DNA of 64,000 bases from Drosophila persimilis (lineage: Eukaryota > Arthropoda > Insecta > Diptera > Drosophilidae). Location of the stretch: assembly GCF_003286085.1 (NCBI RefSeq), contig NW_020825604.1:1-64000 (forward strand). The letters run 5' to 3'. Every line of letters starts with the position of its first letter. Within the stretch, counting starts at the first letter, position 1. Made by a program: the position numbers and the translations under genes. The notes beneath the pieces were generated by a model that ran no database searches, was not told the DNA's origin, and worked only from the letters and a program-made list of their open reading frames with translations. Below, one piece after another: positions 63,329 to 64,000 of the stretch.

Positions 63329-64000
63329 CTAGAGCACGACGGTTTATACGTATCCCGTTTGCCACAGCCGTAACAAAAGACGGTGCGATCACCTACGCAG
63401 TCTTGATACCGATGCCCCTGACAACCACAGTTCCAACAGGAAAGGGTTAATGCAGCGATATCTAGCTGTTCTGTTTCATCGACCTCATCGCCTTCCTTGT
63501 CTGTCTGTACCACAATTTCATGCACCTGTCGTCGTATAGGATTACGCTTCGGCTCAGCGATGCCCATAGGCTTAGCCACTGATTGCAAAAACCGTTCGCG
63601 AGTACGCACTATGTTGCGCAATTGTGCTACTGACAGAATGGGAATGTATAAAATTTCATGTTGGATATCGGCCAAGAGATTCGACTTTAGCACTTCCAAC
63701 AGCGACATTTCGGACATGGGGTTGACTAGTTTGTCGGACAGGGTTACAATGGCTTCGTAAAATGTATCAAATAGTTCGTGCGGCTTCTGCTTTCGTTGCA
63801 CTATTGCCGTACGAATTTCCAGATCGGTACGCCCATCTCTAAATCGAGTTTTTAAGGCTGTACTTAGCTGCGGCCAGGTCACGGATGGTACGCTTTTATG
63901 GTAACGCCAAAACCACTCGCTCGCACTGGCTTCAAATAAATAAATGGCGTTTCTGGCCACTAGATCGAGATTACCCTCTAAGGTCTGCTTGGTTAGCGCT
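63241..64000 (-). CDS. gag: Gag of the second element, C-terminal part (open to window edge)
   Basis: The frame is open from 64000 down to the stop at 63241. It starts ALTKQTLEGNL and has the capsid-like WFWRYHKSVPSVTW, homologous to the first element's Gag. It ends with a CCHC knuckle (CWNCGCQGHRYQDC) and CX2CX9CX2C (CYGCGKRDTYKPSCSRC). The N-terminus is outside the window, so whether it has a RING finger is unknown. Confidence 0.88.
   Translation of the reverse strand, partial: ALTKQTLEGNLDLVARNAIYLFEASASEWFWRYHKSVPSVTWPQLSTALKTRFRDGRTDLEIRTAIVQRKQKPHELFDTFYEAIVTLSDKLVNPMSEMSLLEVLKSNLLADIQHEILYIPILSVAQLRNIVRTRERFLQSVAKPMGIAEPKRNPIRRQVHEIVVQTDKEGDEVDETEQLDIAALTLSCWNCGCQGHRYQDCVGDRTVFCYGCGKRDTYKPSCSRCNDPKNSSSRAQSTGARKPNSSKATNTI
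63310..63316 (-). promoter_or_regulatory. -1 frameshift slip site A AAA AAC (second element)
   Basis: Gag codons CCA AAA AAC. Shifting back one base continues into the pol frame. The same heptamer occurs at the same relative place in the first element (31920-31926). Confidence 0.7.

Larger units (their letters stand above)
57698..64000 (-). mobile_element. Second Ty3-type LTR element (Osvaldo/Ulysses lineage), partial
   Basis: Minus-strand element whose 3' LTR, PPT, pol and most of gag are in the window; its 5' end is outside. Same layout as 26523-36244 (no env frame, -1 gag/pol overlap, TGTA...TACA ends), but the protein sequence is clearly diverged, so it is a separate family. Confidence 0.85.

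Overview
The window looks like Drosophila heterochromatin built almost wholly from transposable elements. No single-copy host gene is recognisable. Four things point to Drosophila, probably the virilis section (an inference): (i) head-to-tail units carrying a Jockey-clade Gag of the HeT-A/TART telomeric type, with three zinc knuckles, an A/C-rich coding strand and no reverse transcriptase; (ii) a LOA/I-group non-LTR element with endonuclease, RT and RNase H; (iii) two Ty3-type LTR elements of the Osvaldo/Ulysses kind, with LTRs of about 2 kb and, in the complete one, a tRNA-Lys primer site; (iv) GT-AG intron-like signals of 48-90 nt.

Layout. From 1 to about 40,380 the Gag units point right (copies A to E). 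From about 40,380 to 57,180 they point left (F, G, H and a leader fragment). From 57,184 to 57,697 a short right-pointing leader piece follows. Each unit has a leader of about 0.9-1.3 kb with a TATA-like box, a gag of 2.2-2.4 kb and a 3' UTR of about 1.3 kb. Gag is intact in B, C and F. It is broken in A and G, split by an LTR element in D and cut short in E. Three units (after A, C and H) carry, at exactly the same position, a large TIR transposon with 542-bp terminal inverted repeats (TE1 3544-12970, TE2 21995-23835, TE3 50872-55926). No transposase was seen in it. It holds a captured ubiquitin-conjugating-enzyme (E2) fragment, arrays of a 375-bp open repeat, a 34-bp minisatellite and a small membrane-protein-like ORF. 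A 5'-truncated LOA-type element sits inside TE1 (4171-8295).

A complete and young LTR element (26523-36244, minus strand) splits gag of copy D with a 4-bp target duplication. Its Gag starts with a RING-H2 finger, and Gag-Pol probably depends on an A AAA AAC slip site. A second element of the same lineage runs off the right edge (57698-64000). It has an intact pol, the same slip heptamer and an inferred LTR of 2.25 kb.

The most striking signal is on the strand opposite gag. The 3' UTR of every unit carries splice-site pairs at fixed positions (five introns of 48, 71, 48, 55 and 72 nt in copies A, C and H). This implies a spliced antisense transcript reaching into gag. The array is also unusual for a telomere-type retrotransposon because it contains a large inverted duplication, which terminal addition cannot produce. 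It is therefore either a rearranged internal array or an assembly artefact.
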